Part shown: positions 34,271-43,966 of the stretch, in pieces
Position numbering within the stretch: the first letter of the stretch is position 1
Layout: every line of letters begins with the position of its first letter
The notes under the pieces: model-generated
The model's input: only the letters and a program-made list of their open reading frames with translations
The model's database searches: none
Told to the model about the DNA's origin: nothing
Made by a program: the position numbers and the translations under genes
Assembly (NCBI RefSeq): GCF_965230735.1
Contig: NZ_OZ246016.1
Location: 1,736,001 to 1,800,000, forward strand
DNA from: Motiliproteus sp965230735
GTDB taxonomy: Bacteria > Pseudomonadota > Gammaproteobacteria > Pseudomonadales > Balneatricaceae
Direction of reading: 5' to 3'
DNA: 64,000 bases

Positions 34271-35146
34271 ATGACTAACGAAATTTACTCATCAGGTAAC
34301 CGCGATACCGAACTACAGATCGGACGCTATAACCGTCTGACGGTGAAGCGTGATCGGGATATCGGTCTATTTCTGGAGGCCGGCCGCTTCGGTACGGTAC
34401 TTCTGCCACGGCGCTATGTCCCCGAGGGAGTATCCGAAGGCGATGAGATTGAGGTTTTTGTCTATCTGGATTCGGAAGATGACCTGATTGCGACCACCGA
34501 GGCGCCACGGGTTCAGGTGGGTGGTATCGCCGCCCTGACCGTGGTGTCGACCGGACCGGTGGGGGCTTTCCTTGATTGGGGCTTGCCGAAGGACCTGCTA
34601 TTGCCGTTCCAACAGCAACGCAGCCCGGTGCGTGAAGGTCAAACCCTGATCGTGGCCGTGTACCTCGACAATACCAATCGGATCGCCGCCTCAACCAAGC
34701 TGGACCGGTTTCTGAGCGATGAACGTTGCGATTACCGTCCCCATAATAAGGTCGAGTTGCTGATCGCCGAGCGCACCGATCTGGGGGTCAAGGCGATCGT
34801 GGATCAACAGCACTGGGGCTTGATCCACCATAAAGACCTGTTCCGCAAGCTACACTATGGACAGCAGATCAGCGGATATATCAAGCAGGTACGCTCCGAC
34901 GGCAAGATCGATCTGCTGCTGGAACAACCCGGTTTTGCTCCGGTAACGGGGTTGGCCGAGAAGATTCTGCAGCAGTTGCAGCAAAACGGTGGGTTTCTGC
35001 CGTTGTCGGATCGCTCCGATCCCGAGTTGATCAAGAAGCGCTTCGGGGTCAGCAAGAAGAAGTACAAGATGGCTATCGGCACCCTCTACAAACAGCGTCG
35101 TGTCGTGATTGAGCCCGACGGAGTCCGCCTAATCGATTCTCCCTGA
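34271..35146 (+). CDS. S1-like RNA-binding protein, CvfB/YitL family
   Basis: A 291-residue soluble protein with three tandem S1-like OB folds and a C-terminal winged-helix. Landmarks are LTVKRDRDIGLFLEAGRFG, the GAFLDWGLPKDLLLPF segment that is characteristic of CvfB, and the helix-turn-helix-like FGVSKKKYKMAIGTLYKQ before the C-terminal VIEPDGVRL. CvfB binds RNA and affects virulence-gene expression in Staphylococcus; in gammaproteobacteria the role is not settled. The start is an ATG at 34271 (a GTG at 34262 is also in frame). It is a single gene at the end of the surface-glycan cluster but probably unrelated to it. Confidence 0.9.
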   Translation: MTNEIYSSGNRDTELQIGRYNRLTVKRDRDIGLFLEAGRFGTVLLPRRYVPEGVSEGDEIEVFVYLDSEDDLIATTEAPRVQVGGIAALTVVSTGPVGAFLDWGLPKDLLLPFQQQRSPVREGQTLIVAVYLDNTNRIAASTKLDRFLSDERCDYRPHNKVELLIAERTDLGVKAIVDQQHWGLIHHKDLFRKLHYGQQISGYIKQVRSDGKIDLLLEQPGFAPVTGLAEKILQQLQQNGGFLPLSDRSDPELIKKRFGVSKKKYKMAIGTLYKQRRVVIEPDGVRLIDSP

Positions 35147-35280
35147 TCAATATCGCTGCAGATATCGCTGCAGCGGTCGATAGTAAACAGAAGCATAAAT
35201 CCCTAGCTAACGTCGGGTTATGCCGGTCTGTTGTAGACCCATGTCAGGAAAGTCTTGGGAATCGATCATCGGAGGATACT
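35147..35280. repeat. intergenic region with short tandem repeat
   Basis: Most of this 134-bp gap is plain. It contains a twofold direct repeat of ATATCGCTGCAG directly after the CvfB gene (about 35150-35173). No terminator hairpin with a T-run is visible. Confidence 0.5.
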
Positions 35281-36984
35281 GTGGACGCGATTCGGTTTAG
35301 CTTGTCGGAGGATCAGCAACAACTTCAGGCCGAGATTGTCGTCGACGCATTGCGCCGTCTTGGCGCCCCCAGCCGCGATCAGCTAATGGAGCTGATCCAG
35401 GCTTCGGATTATCAACGCTTCAAACTGGATACCGACTCGCTGCAGCAACTGCTCAGTTGTGCCAAAAGCCTGGCCAGTAGCGATCCGGACAGTGCGGCCG
35501 GTATCAGCACCTCCGTTATTCTGGCGCAGCGGATCGATGCTGAGCTAACCCTTAAAACCAGCGAAGACCGGATGCAGGTTGAAGCCCTGATCTGCAGTGC
35601 CTATGGCGGCGCGCCGATTGATGCTCCCCGTTTCAAACAGGCGCTGGTCAAAGCCGGAATACGTCACGGAATCGATACCCAGGCCGCTTCCCAGTTAATG
35701 AAACAGGCTTATCGGGCCGAACCCGGCTCCCTGCACAGTGCCGTAATCGCTCGAGGAAAAGACCCGATCAAAGGGCGAAATGGGTACTGGAACAGCCTGA
35801 TTGAAACCACCCAATCCACCGATCGGCCCGACCAGAGCCATGACGGCTTGATCGACCTGCTGGATTACGGCGAGATACCCAGTGTCCAGCCCGGGGCGGT
35901 GCTGATGGAGTTGGTGCCGCCGGGTGCGGGTGAGCCGGGGGCCGATGTCTGCGGACAGCGGTTAGCGGCCGAGCCGGGCCATGAAGCGGATTTTGTCAAG
36001 GCCGAGGGGGTCGAGTTATCTGCCGACGGCAAGCAGTTGGTTGCGGCCCGTGCCGGGATGCCGGTGGAGATCCCCGGCGGGATGCGGGTCGATAATGTCT
36101 ATGTGGTATCCCAGGTTGACGTCGAGAGTGGCCATATCGAATTTGACGGCAGCGTGCTGGTGCGTGGCGATGTGGCCGAGATGATGAAGGTGGTCGCCAC
36201 CGGTGATATCACTATCGGCGGCTCGATCGAGTCGGCGTATCTACAGGCCGGGGGCAATCTGGAGGTTCGCAAGGGTGTGGTCGGGCATCAGCGCTCCGAC
36301 GATGACCATCACTTCAACAGTGAAGATCTGACCTGCGAGCTCTACGCTAAGGGTGATATCCACGTGGGGTTTGCCCAATACGCCCGACTGCAGTCCGAAG
36401 GCAGTATCCTGGTCGACAAGCAGCTGATCCACTGTCTGAGCCAGGCCCGGCTGTCGATGCAGGTCGGCCGCAGCGGTGATCGTAATGGCAAGCTGATTGG
36501 TGGCGTCAGTCGAGTCGGTAAGCAGCTTGTGAGCGGGGAGGTCGGTACCGATGCCTTTATCCCGACCCAGATCGAACTTTACCCGGCAGCGGTGGCCGAT
36601 ATCGACCAGCAGATGACGAAACTGGCGGAGTCGGTTGAGCAGCAGGAGCAGCAGCTGGCCGAGGTGAAAGAGCAGCTGAGCACGCTGTCATCACAGCCCA
36701 AAACTCCGGAGAACCAGAAAGCCTATAAGCAGGCTCTACGCCAGAGTATTGAAGTCGGCAACCAGGCGGTGGAATGGGATCAAAAGCGGCAAGCGCTCAA
36801 GGAGAAGCGCAAGGGGCTGTTTGCCGGGGTCGAGCTGATCGCCAGAAAAACGCTATTTCCGGGGGTGATACTGTCGGCCGATGATCACCAACTGAAGAAT
36901 CAGCAGCAGCACGAGGGTGGTGGCTATAGTCTGGTAGATGGCGAGATCTGTTATCAACCGGAGCTGAAAGAGGCGGCTAAATAG
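35281..36984 (+). CDS. DUF342 / FapA family protein
   Basis: A 567-residue soluble protein. The N-terminal 160 residues are helical and not conserved. A DUF342 (FapA) beta-helix core spans about residues 200-450, with the repetitive D-G-S-V-L-V-R-G-D-V and G-D-I-T-I-G-G-S-I pattern. A long coiled coil (about 440-520) follows. The GTG start at 35281 is preceded by GGAGGA. FapA-type proteins are linked to flagellar assembly and polar localization of regulators in some bacteria; this may connect to the polar-flagellum genes elsewhere in the window, but that is inference. Confidence 0.87.
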   Translation: MDAIRFSLSEDQQQLQAEIVVDALRRLGAPSRDQLMELIQASDYQRFKLDTDSLQQLLSCAKSLASSDPDSAAGISTSVILAQRIDAELTLKTSEDRMQVEALICSAYGGAPIDAPRFKQALVKAGIRHGIDTQAASQLMKQAYRAEPGSLHSAVIARGKDPIKGRNGYWNSLIETTQSTDRPDQSHDGLIDLLDYGEIPSVQPGAVLMELVPPGAGEPGADVCGQRLAAEPGHEADFVKAEGVELSADGKQLVAARAGMPVEIPGGMRVDNVYVVSQVDVESGHIEFDGSVLVRGDVAEMMKVVATGDITIGGSIESAYLQAGGNLEVRKGVVGHQRSDDDHHFNSEDLTCELYAKGDIHVGFAQYARLQSEGSILVDKQLIHCLSQARLSMQVGRSGDRNGKLIGGVSRVGKQLVSGEVGTDAFIPTQIELYPAAVADIDQQMTKLAESVEQQEQQLAEVKEQLSTLSSQPKTPENQKAYKQALRQSIEVGNQAVEWDQKRQALKEKRKGLFAGVELIARKTLFPGVILSADDHQLKNQQQHEGGGYSLVDGEICYQPELKEAAK

Positions 36985-37041
36985 ATCGGCGGGCTGCCGT
37001 TCCGGGTAGCGGAAACGCCGAGCAACCAGGGGTATGGAGTG

Positions 37042-37479
37042 ATGGACAAGGTTGACCACCTGCTGTTGCTCGAATATGAAGCGCATCAGGCACGTTATCG
37101 ACAACTGGCCGAGCGATCATCCTCATTGCAACAGAGCGTGATCGTGCTCAGCGCCGCGGTTTGGGCCTGGACCCTGACCGAAGGGACACCGCAGACAACG
37201 CCGCTGCTGATCTGTTTACCGGCATCGCTGACGCTACTGTTTGCCGCCTATGCCGCCTTTCTGCATGTCATCGCCAGTGACCTTCATGTGCGGCTGGCGG
37301 AGATCGAGCAACGGTTGGGCCAGAGTATTGATGTTGGCCTCTACCAGCGCCGTCAGCGAGGTGAAAAGACGACACACGATCGCTTTGTGCTCTGGATCGC
37401 TCTGTTCTGGACGGTGATCTTATTGCTCAATCTGCTGATGGCGATGTGGGTGCAGCAGGGAGTCTTTAGCGTCGGCTAG
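37042..37479 (+). CDS. small integral membrane protein of unknown function
   Basis: A 145-residue protein with an N-terminal coiled-coil-like helix (about 5-32), two closely spaced hydrophobic helices (about 34-50 and 55-78), and a third helix near 118-140. No family is recognised. The ATG at 37042 follows GGAG closely; a GTG one codon upstream is also possible. It lies 57 bases after the DUF342 gene on the same strand and may be its operon partner. Confidence 0.65.
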   Translation: MDKVDHLLLLEYEAHQARYRQLAERSSSLQQSVIVLSAAVWAWTLTEGTPQTTPLLICLPASLTLLFAAYAAFLHVIASDLHVRLAEIEQRLGQSIDVGLYQRRQRGEKTTHDRFVLWIALFWTVILLLNLLMAMWVQQGVFSVG

Positions 37480-37521
37480 CTATCGTGCTTCAGAATGGCC
37501 TTGTCCGTGGCTCCAGCTGAT

Positions 37522-37782
37522 TTATCGGTCCAAGGCTGTTTTGCCGTTGTTGTGGCGTCGATGGTGCAGGGCCATTAACAGGTGACTGAGGCCCAGCAGC
37601 GACAACAGCAGTGCACCGACCAGGGCTGCCAGGGTTGAGGTCGGCTCGGCGCCGCTCCAGGCCAGGTAGCCCCATAAGCCCCAGCACAGCAATGCGAAGA
37701 TCCAGGCCTTGAGTAGGCAGTCGCGGCAACGCCCCAGCTTATTGATCAGCGAGGCGTTCAGACAGTAGCGGCAGTTTCCCAT
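37522..37782 (-). CDS. DUF3624 domain membrane protein
   Basis: An 86-residue protein. The N terminus has two C-x-x-C knuckles, CRYC (4-7) and CRDC (19-22), with the LGRC segment characteristic of DUF3624, followed by two transmembrane helices (about 25-45 and 50-70). The four Cys could bind zinc or another metal on the cytosolic side. Function is unknown. It is separated by 26 bases from the peptide-transporter operon start-side end and is transcribed in the same direction as that operon. Confidence 0.82.
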   Translation of the reverse strand: MGNCRYCLNASLINKLGRCRDCLLKAWIFALLCWGLWGYLAWSGAEPTSTLAALVGALLLSLLGLSHLLMALHHRRHNNGKTALDR

Positions 37783-37808
37783 CGTTATCGGTTATCCACC
37801 CAGCTTGA

Positions 37809-38990
37809 TCAGTGCTTGTAGGGGTCGGCGGCATCGCGCAGCCCGTCACCGAAGAAGTTGAACGCCAGGATGATGACGATAACCGGCAGCACCGGGAACA
37901 TCAGCCAGGGGTAGATCGCTACCACGTTGATGTTCTGTGCCTCATTAAGCAGGACCCCCCAACTGGTGATCGGTGGGCGCAGGCCCAGACCGAGGAAGCT
38001 GAGCGCGGTCTCACCCAGAATCATCGCCGGAATCGACAGCGTGGCCGAGGCGATCAGATGGCTGAACAGTCCCGGCAGCAGGTGCCGACCGATAACCCGC
38101 TTGGGTTTGGCCCCCATCAACTGGGCCGCGAGGCAGTAGTCTTCTTCGCGCAGCGCCAACAGTTTCGAGCGGACCGCCCGTGCCAGGCCGGTCCAGTCCA
38201 GTAGAGCCAGGATCAGGGTGATGCCGAAGAACACCCACAGCGGACTCCAGGTGACCGGCAGGATCGCCGACAGCGCCATCCATAGCGGCAGCTCCGGGAA
38301 CGAGCGGATCACCTCGGTGATCCGTTGCACGCTGGAGTCGACCCAACCGCCGTAGTAGCCGGCCAGACCTCCGATCAGGATGCCGAGGAAGAAGCTCAGG
38401 CTGATACCGATCAGGCCGATGGTCAGCGAGATTCGGGCGCCGTAGGTGATCCGGGAGAGCAGATCACGGCCGAGTCGGTCGGTGCCGAGCAGAAAAAGCG
38501 TCGCACCTTCCGGGGCGCAGAAAAGGTGCCGGTCGGCTTCCCACAGCCCCCAGAACTTGTACGGGTCGCCCTTGCAGAAGAACTGCAGCGGGTAGACCTG
38601 GCTTTTATCCTCGCTGTACTCGCGCAGCAGCTTCTGCATATTGAGTTCGTAGTTCCAGCCGTACACAAACGGGCCGACAAACTCCCCCTCATGGATAAAG
38701 TGCACCGGTTGCGGCGGCGAGTAGATGTAGTCGGTGTGCCGGGTCGACAGGGCATAGGGCGCCAGGAACTCGGTAATCAGGATCGACAGGTACATCAGCG
38801 CCAGGAAGATGCCGCAGATCAGCGCCAGGCGGTGACGCTTGAAGCGCCACCAGATCAGTTGCCACTGGGACGCGAAGTAGTACTTCTCCTGTTCGGGGCT
38901 GATCGCCTCGATCGATTGGGGGTCGAACGGTTTCTGACTGACCCAGTGGTCGTTCTGCATCGGTGCTTCTGAGGAGTGAGTAGCCATCAA
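37809..38990 (-). CDS. peptide ABC transporter permease (OppC/DppC type)
   Basis: A 393-residue permease, longer than typical OppC (about 300). Helix 1 (about 60-80) is followed by a large periplasmic insertion of about 100 residues, and then by the standard BPD core from about 175. The EAA-loop signature (DYCLAAQLMGAKPKRVI) is near residues 288-304, and the C-terminal GLGLRPPITSWG segment is typical. The inserted region contains two Cys and is likely to dock the binding protein. It is the last gene of the importer operon and overlaps the OppB-like gene by 4 bases. Confidence 0.92.
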   Translation of the reverse strand: MMATHSSEAPMQNDHWVSQKPFDPQSIEAISPEQEKYYFASQWQLIWWRFKRHRLALICGIFLALMYLSILITEFLAPYALSTRHTDYIYSPPQPVHFIHEGEFVGPFVYGWNYELNMQKLLREYSEDKSQVYPLQFFCKGDPYKFWGLWEADRHLFCAPEGATLFLLGTDRLGRDLLSRITYGARISLTIGLIGISLSFFLGILIGGLAGYYGGWVDSSVQRITEVIRSFPELPLWMALSAILPVTWSPLWVFFGITLILALLDWTGLARAVRSKLLALREEDYCLAAQLMGAKPKRVIGRHLLPGLFSHLIASATLSIPAMILGETALSFLGLGLRPPITSWGVLLNEAQNINVVAIYPWLMFPVLPVIVIILAFNFFGDGLRDAADPYKH

Positions 38991-39982
38991 CGCGACCCTC
39001 CCTGTAGCCGTATTCGGGGATCAAGCAGCGCCAGGGCCAGGTCGGACACCAGCACCCCGACCACGGTCAGGATCGCCAGGAACATCAGGAAGGAGCCGGC
39101 CAGGTACATATCCTGGCTCTGCAGCGCGGCGATCAGGATCGGGCCGGTGGTTGGCAGTGACAGCACCACCGCGACGATCTCGGCGCCGGAGATGATGCTC
39201 GGCAGCATGTTACCGATGTCGGCAATAAAGAAGTTCAGCGCGGTGCGCAGCGGGTATTTGACCAGCAGCTTGAACGGCGGTACCCCCTTGGCTCTGCCGG
39301 TAACCACGTAGGGTTTGTGCAGCTCGTCGAGCAGGTTGGCACGCAGGCGTCGAATCATCGCCGCGGTCCCGGAGGTGCCGATCACTACGACCGGGATCCA
39401 CAGGTGTTCGAGCACCGATTTGAGTTTGTCCCAACTCCAGGCTTGATTGACGTACTCGGGGTCCATCAGGCCACCGATGGAGGTGCCGAAGGTGACGTTG
39501 GCAAAGTAGAGCATCACCAGCGCCAGCAGGAAGTTCGGTGTGGCCAGGCCGAGAAAGCCGAGGAAGGTCAAACCATAGTCACCCCAGCTGTACTGGTGGG
39601 TGGCCGAATACATTCCGATCGGGAATGCGATCATCCAGGTAAAGGCGATGGTGAAGATCGAGATCACCGTGGTCAGGAACAACCGGTCGCCGACCACATC
39701 GGTAACCGGCAGGCCGTACTCGAACGAGTAGCCGAAATCTCCCACCAGCATGCCGGTGGCCCAGGTCCAGTACTGCATCAGGAAGGGCTCATCGAGGCCG
39801 TATTGCTGGCGCAGCATCTCGATCTGGTGATGATCGATCGATTCGCCCTGGCTCTCCAGCTCGGAGATATAGCTCTCCAGATAGTCGCCCGGCGGCAGTT
39901 GGATGATCACGAAGATGATGAAGCTGATAATGATCAGCGTCGGGATCATCAGCAGCAGGCGATTGAGGATATAGCGGCCCAT
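38987..39982 (-). CDS. peptide ABC transporter permease (OppB/DppB type)
   Basis: A 331-residue inner-membrane permease with six predicted helices. It begins with the MGRYILNRLLLMIPTLIIIS segment of the OppB family and carries the EAA-loop-like region VVTGRAKGVPPFKLLV. It pairs with the OppC-like protein to form the channel. The ATG at 39982 overlaps the last base of the preceding gene's stop (TAATG-type junction), and its own end overlaps the next gene by 4 bases. Confidence 0.93.
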   Translation of the reverse strand: MGRYILNRLLLMIPTLIIISFIIFVIIQLPPGDYLESYISELESQGESIDHHQIEMLRQQYGLDEPFLMQYWTWATGMLVGDFGYSFEYGLPVTDVVGDRLFLTTVISIFTIAFTWMIAFPIGMYSATHQYSWGDYGLTFLGFLGLATPNFLLALVMLYFANVTFGTSIGGLMDPEYVNQAWSWDKLKSVLEHLWIPVVVIGTSGTAAMIRRLRANLLDELHKPYVVTGRAKGVPPFKLLVKYPLRTALNFFIADIGNMLPSIISGAEIVAVVLSLPTTGPILIAALQSQDMYLAGSFLMFLAILTVVGVLVSDLALALLDPRIRLQGGSR

Positions 39983-41913
39983 CAGTTCGCCTCCTGGGTG
40001 TTTGTCGTTGTCGAAAGCGCAGGGTCAAGCCAGAAACGATCCGGCCGGTAAACGCCGAAGTAGCTGTTGGGCTCCCAGTTCCATAGCCCTTCGGCGGGAA
40101 CGTTACGCAGGTCCGAGCGAATCACAATGGGTTGCAAGACACGGGCGACGGTACCGATGCTGTAGACCTGATCGCTGTAGATATCGAGCATCTGCTGCCA
40201 GATCTGCGTTCGCTGTTCGGCGTTGGTGGCCTGGCGCCAGGCATTGTTCAGTTCCAGCAGCCTCTGAGCTTCGGGTAACACCGGCGCTTCACCCTGACCG
40301 GTTTCATAGTGTTTGCCCCATTGGGACCACTGCAGCTGCTGCTGTGTGGTCGGCGCCAGCTCGGCCGGGCTCATATCCGACGACGGGATCGCGTTGGGCA
40401 GGCCGGTCCAGACCGACATCAGCGCCTCGCCGGCGAAGATCCGGTTGCGGAATACCTCCCGCTCGGTCGGCTTGGTGTGGATCTTGACGCCGATCTGCAT
40501 CCAGCTGTCGTGGATCAGTTCCAGAATGTCGGACTCTTCGGTGCTGCCGCCGGCGGATTGGATGATGATCTCCATCGGCCGACCGTCCGGCAGCAACCGG
40601 ATCCCGCGCGGGTCCCGTTCGGTTAAGCCCAGCTGATCCATCAACGCATTGGCTTGGACCAGATCGAACTCGGCCCAGCGGCTGCGGTATTGGGGCTTGA
40701 ACAGGGGTGATTCGGGTAGCAGGCTGTCGGCCCCCTCCAGCGCCAGGCCGAAGAAGATCACCTGGTTGATCTCGTAGCGATTGACCGCCAGCGACAGGGC
40801 GCGGCGGAAGCGTACGTCGCGCAGCAGTGGCTGCCAGACCGGATCGACCGCATTGAGGTTGGGGTACAGTGACATCCGTGAGCCGCGCGAGGTCCGCCAC
40901 AGCATCACGTCGACATGGTTTCTTGAGGCGCCTTCGTGCAGGAAGGTGTAGTCATCCAGACTCAGGTAACGCCCCTGCAGGTCGGATTCGCCGGAGCCGG
41001 TCTTGGCCGGCACCAGCTTGCCGCTGGCGATATCGACGATCAGCTCGTCCAGGTAGGGCAGCTGGTTACCCTGGGTATCGAGCCGGTGATAGTAGGGGTT
41101 GCGGACGAAGTGGAAACGCTCGGCCGGCGGTTTGGTGACCGGCATCCAGGGCTGCAGAGTGGGCAGATCCGGGTTGTCGAACTTGTACTGATGGTCTTTG
41201 CGTTGGTGGAGCGCGACCCAGGATTTTTTCTTGGTCTTGGCCTTGGCAACCTTATCGGCCAGCTCGTCCGGGTCGGCATAGTCCGGGTGGAACTGTTTCA
41301 TGTAGTGGGACGGGCGGTAGATGTACAGCGGCCGCGGGCCGGCCAGGGCCAGCAGAAATTCCGGGTTGGGGCGGTGCCAGCTGTAGCGCACGGTGTGGCG
41401 GTCGAGCACTTCGAATATCGGCGGCTTGCCTTCCACCAGCAGCTTGTTCGGTGGCCCGAACGGGTACAGCTCCTCGTTGTTGGCCATCGACTCCCAGAAG
41501 TAGCGGAAATCTTCACTGGTAAACGGAGCGCCGTCGGACCAGCGGTGGCCGGGGCGCAGGTGTAGGGTGAAGATTCGCCCTTCCTCAACCTGGTAGTCCT
41601 GCAGGATATCGGCTTGCAACTGCATCGATTCGTTGAAGCCCACCAGCCGGGCATAGCCGTAGACTACCAGTTGGCGGACATCTTTGGCCTTACCCATCAG
41701 CAGATTGATGGTCCCCCCGGACAGGCCCAGACTGCGTCCGGGCAGGGTCTCAAACGAATCCACCAACGGCGTTTGCGGTAGCCGCTGGGACAACGGCGGC
41801 AGCTCTCCCTGCTCAACCTGAGGGGCGAAATAGGGCGGTTCCAGCAGCGTCTGGGGTTGTTGCGCCAGTGCTTGGCCGCCGAGCAGGAGTCCGGTCAGAA
41901 TTAACCACTTCAT
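39982..41913 (-). CDS. peptide/nickel-type periplasmic solute-binding protein (SBP_bac_5)
   Basis: A 643-residue secreted protein with a cleavable signal peptide (about 1-17, ending ALAQ). The SBP_bac_5 fold starts with a region that includes LRPGHRWSDGAPFTSEDFRYFWE, the strongest signature of the family, and FRRALSLAVNRYEINQVIFFG in the middle. It is larger than DppA or OppA (about 540). The ligand may be an oligopeptide, a modified peptide or another large solute. It is translated together with the two permeases and the ATPase. Confidence 0.92.
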   Translation of the reverse strand: MKWLILTGLLLGGQALAQQPQTLLEPPYFAPQVEQGELPPLSQRLPQTPLVDSFETLPGRSLGLSGGTINLLMGKAKDVRQLVVYGYARLVGFNESMQLQADILQDYQVEEGRIFTLHLRPGHRWSDGAPFTSEDFRYFWESMANNEELYPFGPPNKLLVEGKPPIFEVLDRHTVRYSWHRPNPEFLLALAGPRPLYIYRPSHYMKQFHPDYADPDELADKVAKAKTKKKSWVALHQRKDHQYKFDNPDLPTLQPWMPVTKPPAERFHFVRNPYYHRLDTQGNQLPYLDELIVDIASGKLVPAKTGSGESDLQGRYLSLDDYTFLHEGASRNHVDVMLWRTSRGSRMSLYPNLNAVDPVWQPLLRDVRFRRALSLAVNRYEINQVIFFGLALEGADSLLPESPLFKPQYRSRWAEFDLVQANALMDQLGLTERDPRGIRLLPDGRPMEIIIQSAGGSTEESDILELIHDSWMQIGVKIHTKPTEREVFRNRIFAGEALMSVWTGLPNAIPSSDMSPAELAPTTQQQLQWSQWGKHYETGQGEAPVLPEAQRLLELNNAWRQATNAEQRTQIWQQMLDIYSDQVYSIGTVARVLQPIVIRSDLRNVPAEGLWNWEPNSYFGVYRPDRFWLDPALSTTTNTQEAN

Positions 41914-43805
41914 GACATCAGGCTCCGTTCAAGCTGCTCAATGGGTTGGCGCCGAACCTGATGGTCGGGTTCGATCTCGATCAGTTCCAGATCTGCATCG
42001 CTCGGAGCGCAGTAGGGCTCGGGCCAGAGTTCGGGAATATTGTGACGGCCGCTCTCGAGCAGTTCGAAGTCCAAAGGACGGGACAGGTCCGGATAGGGAA
42101 CGGCGGCCAACAGCGCCTTGGTGTAGGGGTGTTGCGGGTTGCGGAAGATCTGCTCGCGTCGACCGACTTCCACCAGTTGGCCGCGGCACATCACCCCGAT
42201 CCGATCGGCAATGTAGTCGACCACCGCCAGGTTGTGGGAGATAAACAGGTAGGTCAGCCCCAGCTCGTGCTGCAGGTCCTTGAGCAGATTCAGAATCTGC
42301 GCCTGCACCGACACGTCCAATGCCGAAACCGGCTCGTCGAAGATCAGCAGTTCAGGGTCGAGCGCCAGTGCCCGGGCGATGCTGATCCGTTGCCGCTGGC
42401 CGCCGGAGAAGCTGTGGGGGTAGCGGTTGAGGTAACGGGGATCGAGCCCCACCAGCGCCATCAATTCGCGAGCCCGCTGCAACTGTGAGGCGGCGTCACC
42501 GACCTGATGAATCTGCATCGGTTCGACCAGGATATTGAGCACCGTCATCCGCGGATTGAGGGAGCTGAACGGGTCCTGGAATACGATTCGCATTTTAGGG
42601 CGGAACGCCCGCAACTCTTCACCTTCGAGCTTCAACAGGTCGATCATTCTGCCGCGATCGTTGTACAGCAGCTTCCCCGAATCGGGCTGTACCGCCCGCA
42701 TCAACATCTTGCTCAGTGTCGTTTTACCGCAGCCGCTCTCGCCCACCAGTCCGAAACACTCGCCGCAGCCAATCTCCAGGCTGACATCCTGTACCGCCTG
42801 GTGATGGTGAACCTCACCGCCGCCAAACCAGCTGCCGCTGTGGGCGCTGAAGCTTTTACTTAGTTGGCTCACCTGCAGGTGCGGGCCGGCTTCCATCTGT
42901 TCTTCGGTCCAGGGAGTTCGCAGGCGGCGGAAGTGGTCAATATCGTGTTCGATCTCGCGGATCGGTGTCAGCCGTTCGCCTTCACGCATGTCGAAGTGGG
43001 GCACGGCCGAGAACAGCGCTTTGAGGTAAGGGTGGCGGGGGGCTTCGAACAGTGACTTGGCCGGACCCCGTTCCATCACTTCGCCGTGATACATCACCAC
43101 CACATCGTCGGCCATATTGGCGACCACCCCGAGATCATGGGTGATCAACAATACCGCCATGTTGAACTCCTGCTGTAGCGATTTGATCAGCTTCAGTATC
43201 TGCGCCTGTACCGTGACGTCCAGCGCGGTGGTGGGTTCATCGGCAATCAGCAGCGCCGGGCGACAGATCAGCGCCATTGCGATCATGGCTCGCTGACGCA
43301 GTCCGCCGGAGAGTTCAAACGGATAGCGCTTGATCGCCTTGTCCGGTTCCGGAAAACCGACCAACCGCAGCATTTCAATGGTGGCCTCGCGGGCTTGCTG
43401 CTTGCTGCAGTCACGATGAAGCAGCATCGCTTCCATGATCTGGTTGCCGATGCTGTGCATCGACGACAGCGACACCATCGGTTCCTGGAAGATGATCGAG
43501 ATCTGATCGCCGCGCAGCGCCCGCATCGCCGGCTGATCCGGATGCAGTTGAGCGATATCGACGGTTTCTTCACCTGGCGGGGTGAACAGGATCTCACCGG
43601 CACTGATACGTGCCGAACGCGGCAGAATACCGAGAATGGCCTGGGAGGTGACGGTCTTGCCGGAGCCGGATTCACCGACCAGCGCCAGCGTGGTTCCGGC
43701 CCTGAGGGTCAGCGACAGATCTTTGACCGCCGTGATGGGGGTGCCGTGCATCTGAAATTCCACAGCAAGATTGCGTATTTCTAGTAGCGCGGGCGATTGC
43801 TTCAT
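41910..43805 (-). CDS. peptide ABC transporter, fused two-domain ATP-binding protein
   Basis: A 631-residue protein with two complete ABC ATPase domains in one chain, equivalent to DppD-DppF or YejF. Domain 1 has GESGSGKT, the signature LSGGLRQR and Walker B LLIADEPT. Domain 2 has GESGCGKTT, FSGGQRQR and LLIFDEPV. Oligopeptide-transporter C-terminal extensions follow each domain. It is the first gene of the four-gene operon, whose gene order is ATPase, binding protein, permease B, permease C, all with overlapping ends. The AT-rich region upstream (43806-43966) probably holds the promoter. Confidence 0.95.
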   Translation of the reverse strand: MKQSPALLEIRNLAVEFQMHGTPITAVKDLSLTLRAGTTLALVGESGSGKTVTSQAILGILPRSARISAGEILFTPPGEETVDIAQLHPDQPAMRALRGDQISIIFQEPMVSLSSMHSIGNQIMEAMLLHRDCSKQQAREATIEMLRLVGFPEPDKAIKRYPFELSGGLRQRAMIAMALICRPALLIADEPTTALDVTVQAQILKLIKSLQQEFNMAVLLITHDLGVVANMADDVVVMYHGEVMERGPAKSLFEAPRHPYLKALFSAVPHFDMREGERLTPIREIEHDIDHFRRLRTPWTEEQMEAGPHLQVSQLSKSFSAHSGSWFGGGEVHHHQAVQDVSLEIGCGECFGLVGESGCGKTTLSKMLMRAVQPDSGKLLYNDRGRMIDLLKLEGEELRAFRPKMRIVFQDPFSSLNPRMTVLNILVEPMQIHQVGDAASQLQRARELMALVGLDPRYLNRYPHSFSGGQRQRISIARALALDPELLIFDEPVSALDVSVQAQILNLLKDLQHELGLTYLFISHNLAVVDYIADRIGVMCRGQLVEVGRREQIFRNPQHPYTKALLAAVPYPDLSRPLDFELLESGRHNIPELWPEPYCAPSDADLELIEIEPDHQVRRQPIEQLERSLMS

Positions 43806-43966
43806 GCAGTTCTCTACTGATTGACGGAGAAAAAACCTAACCTATAAAAAATAGATGAAAATTAATTTCTTATCGAGCACTGTATGGTGAATTTCTGCAG
43901 TTAAAGTGGTCCTATTGATATACTTTCAGGATTATCAACGACAAGTTTCAAAGAGGTTTCCCGTTC

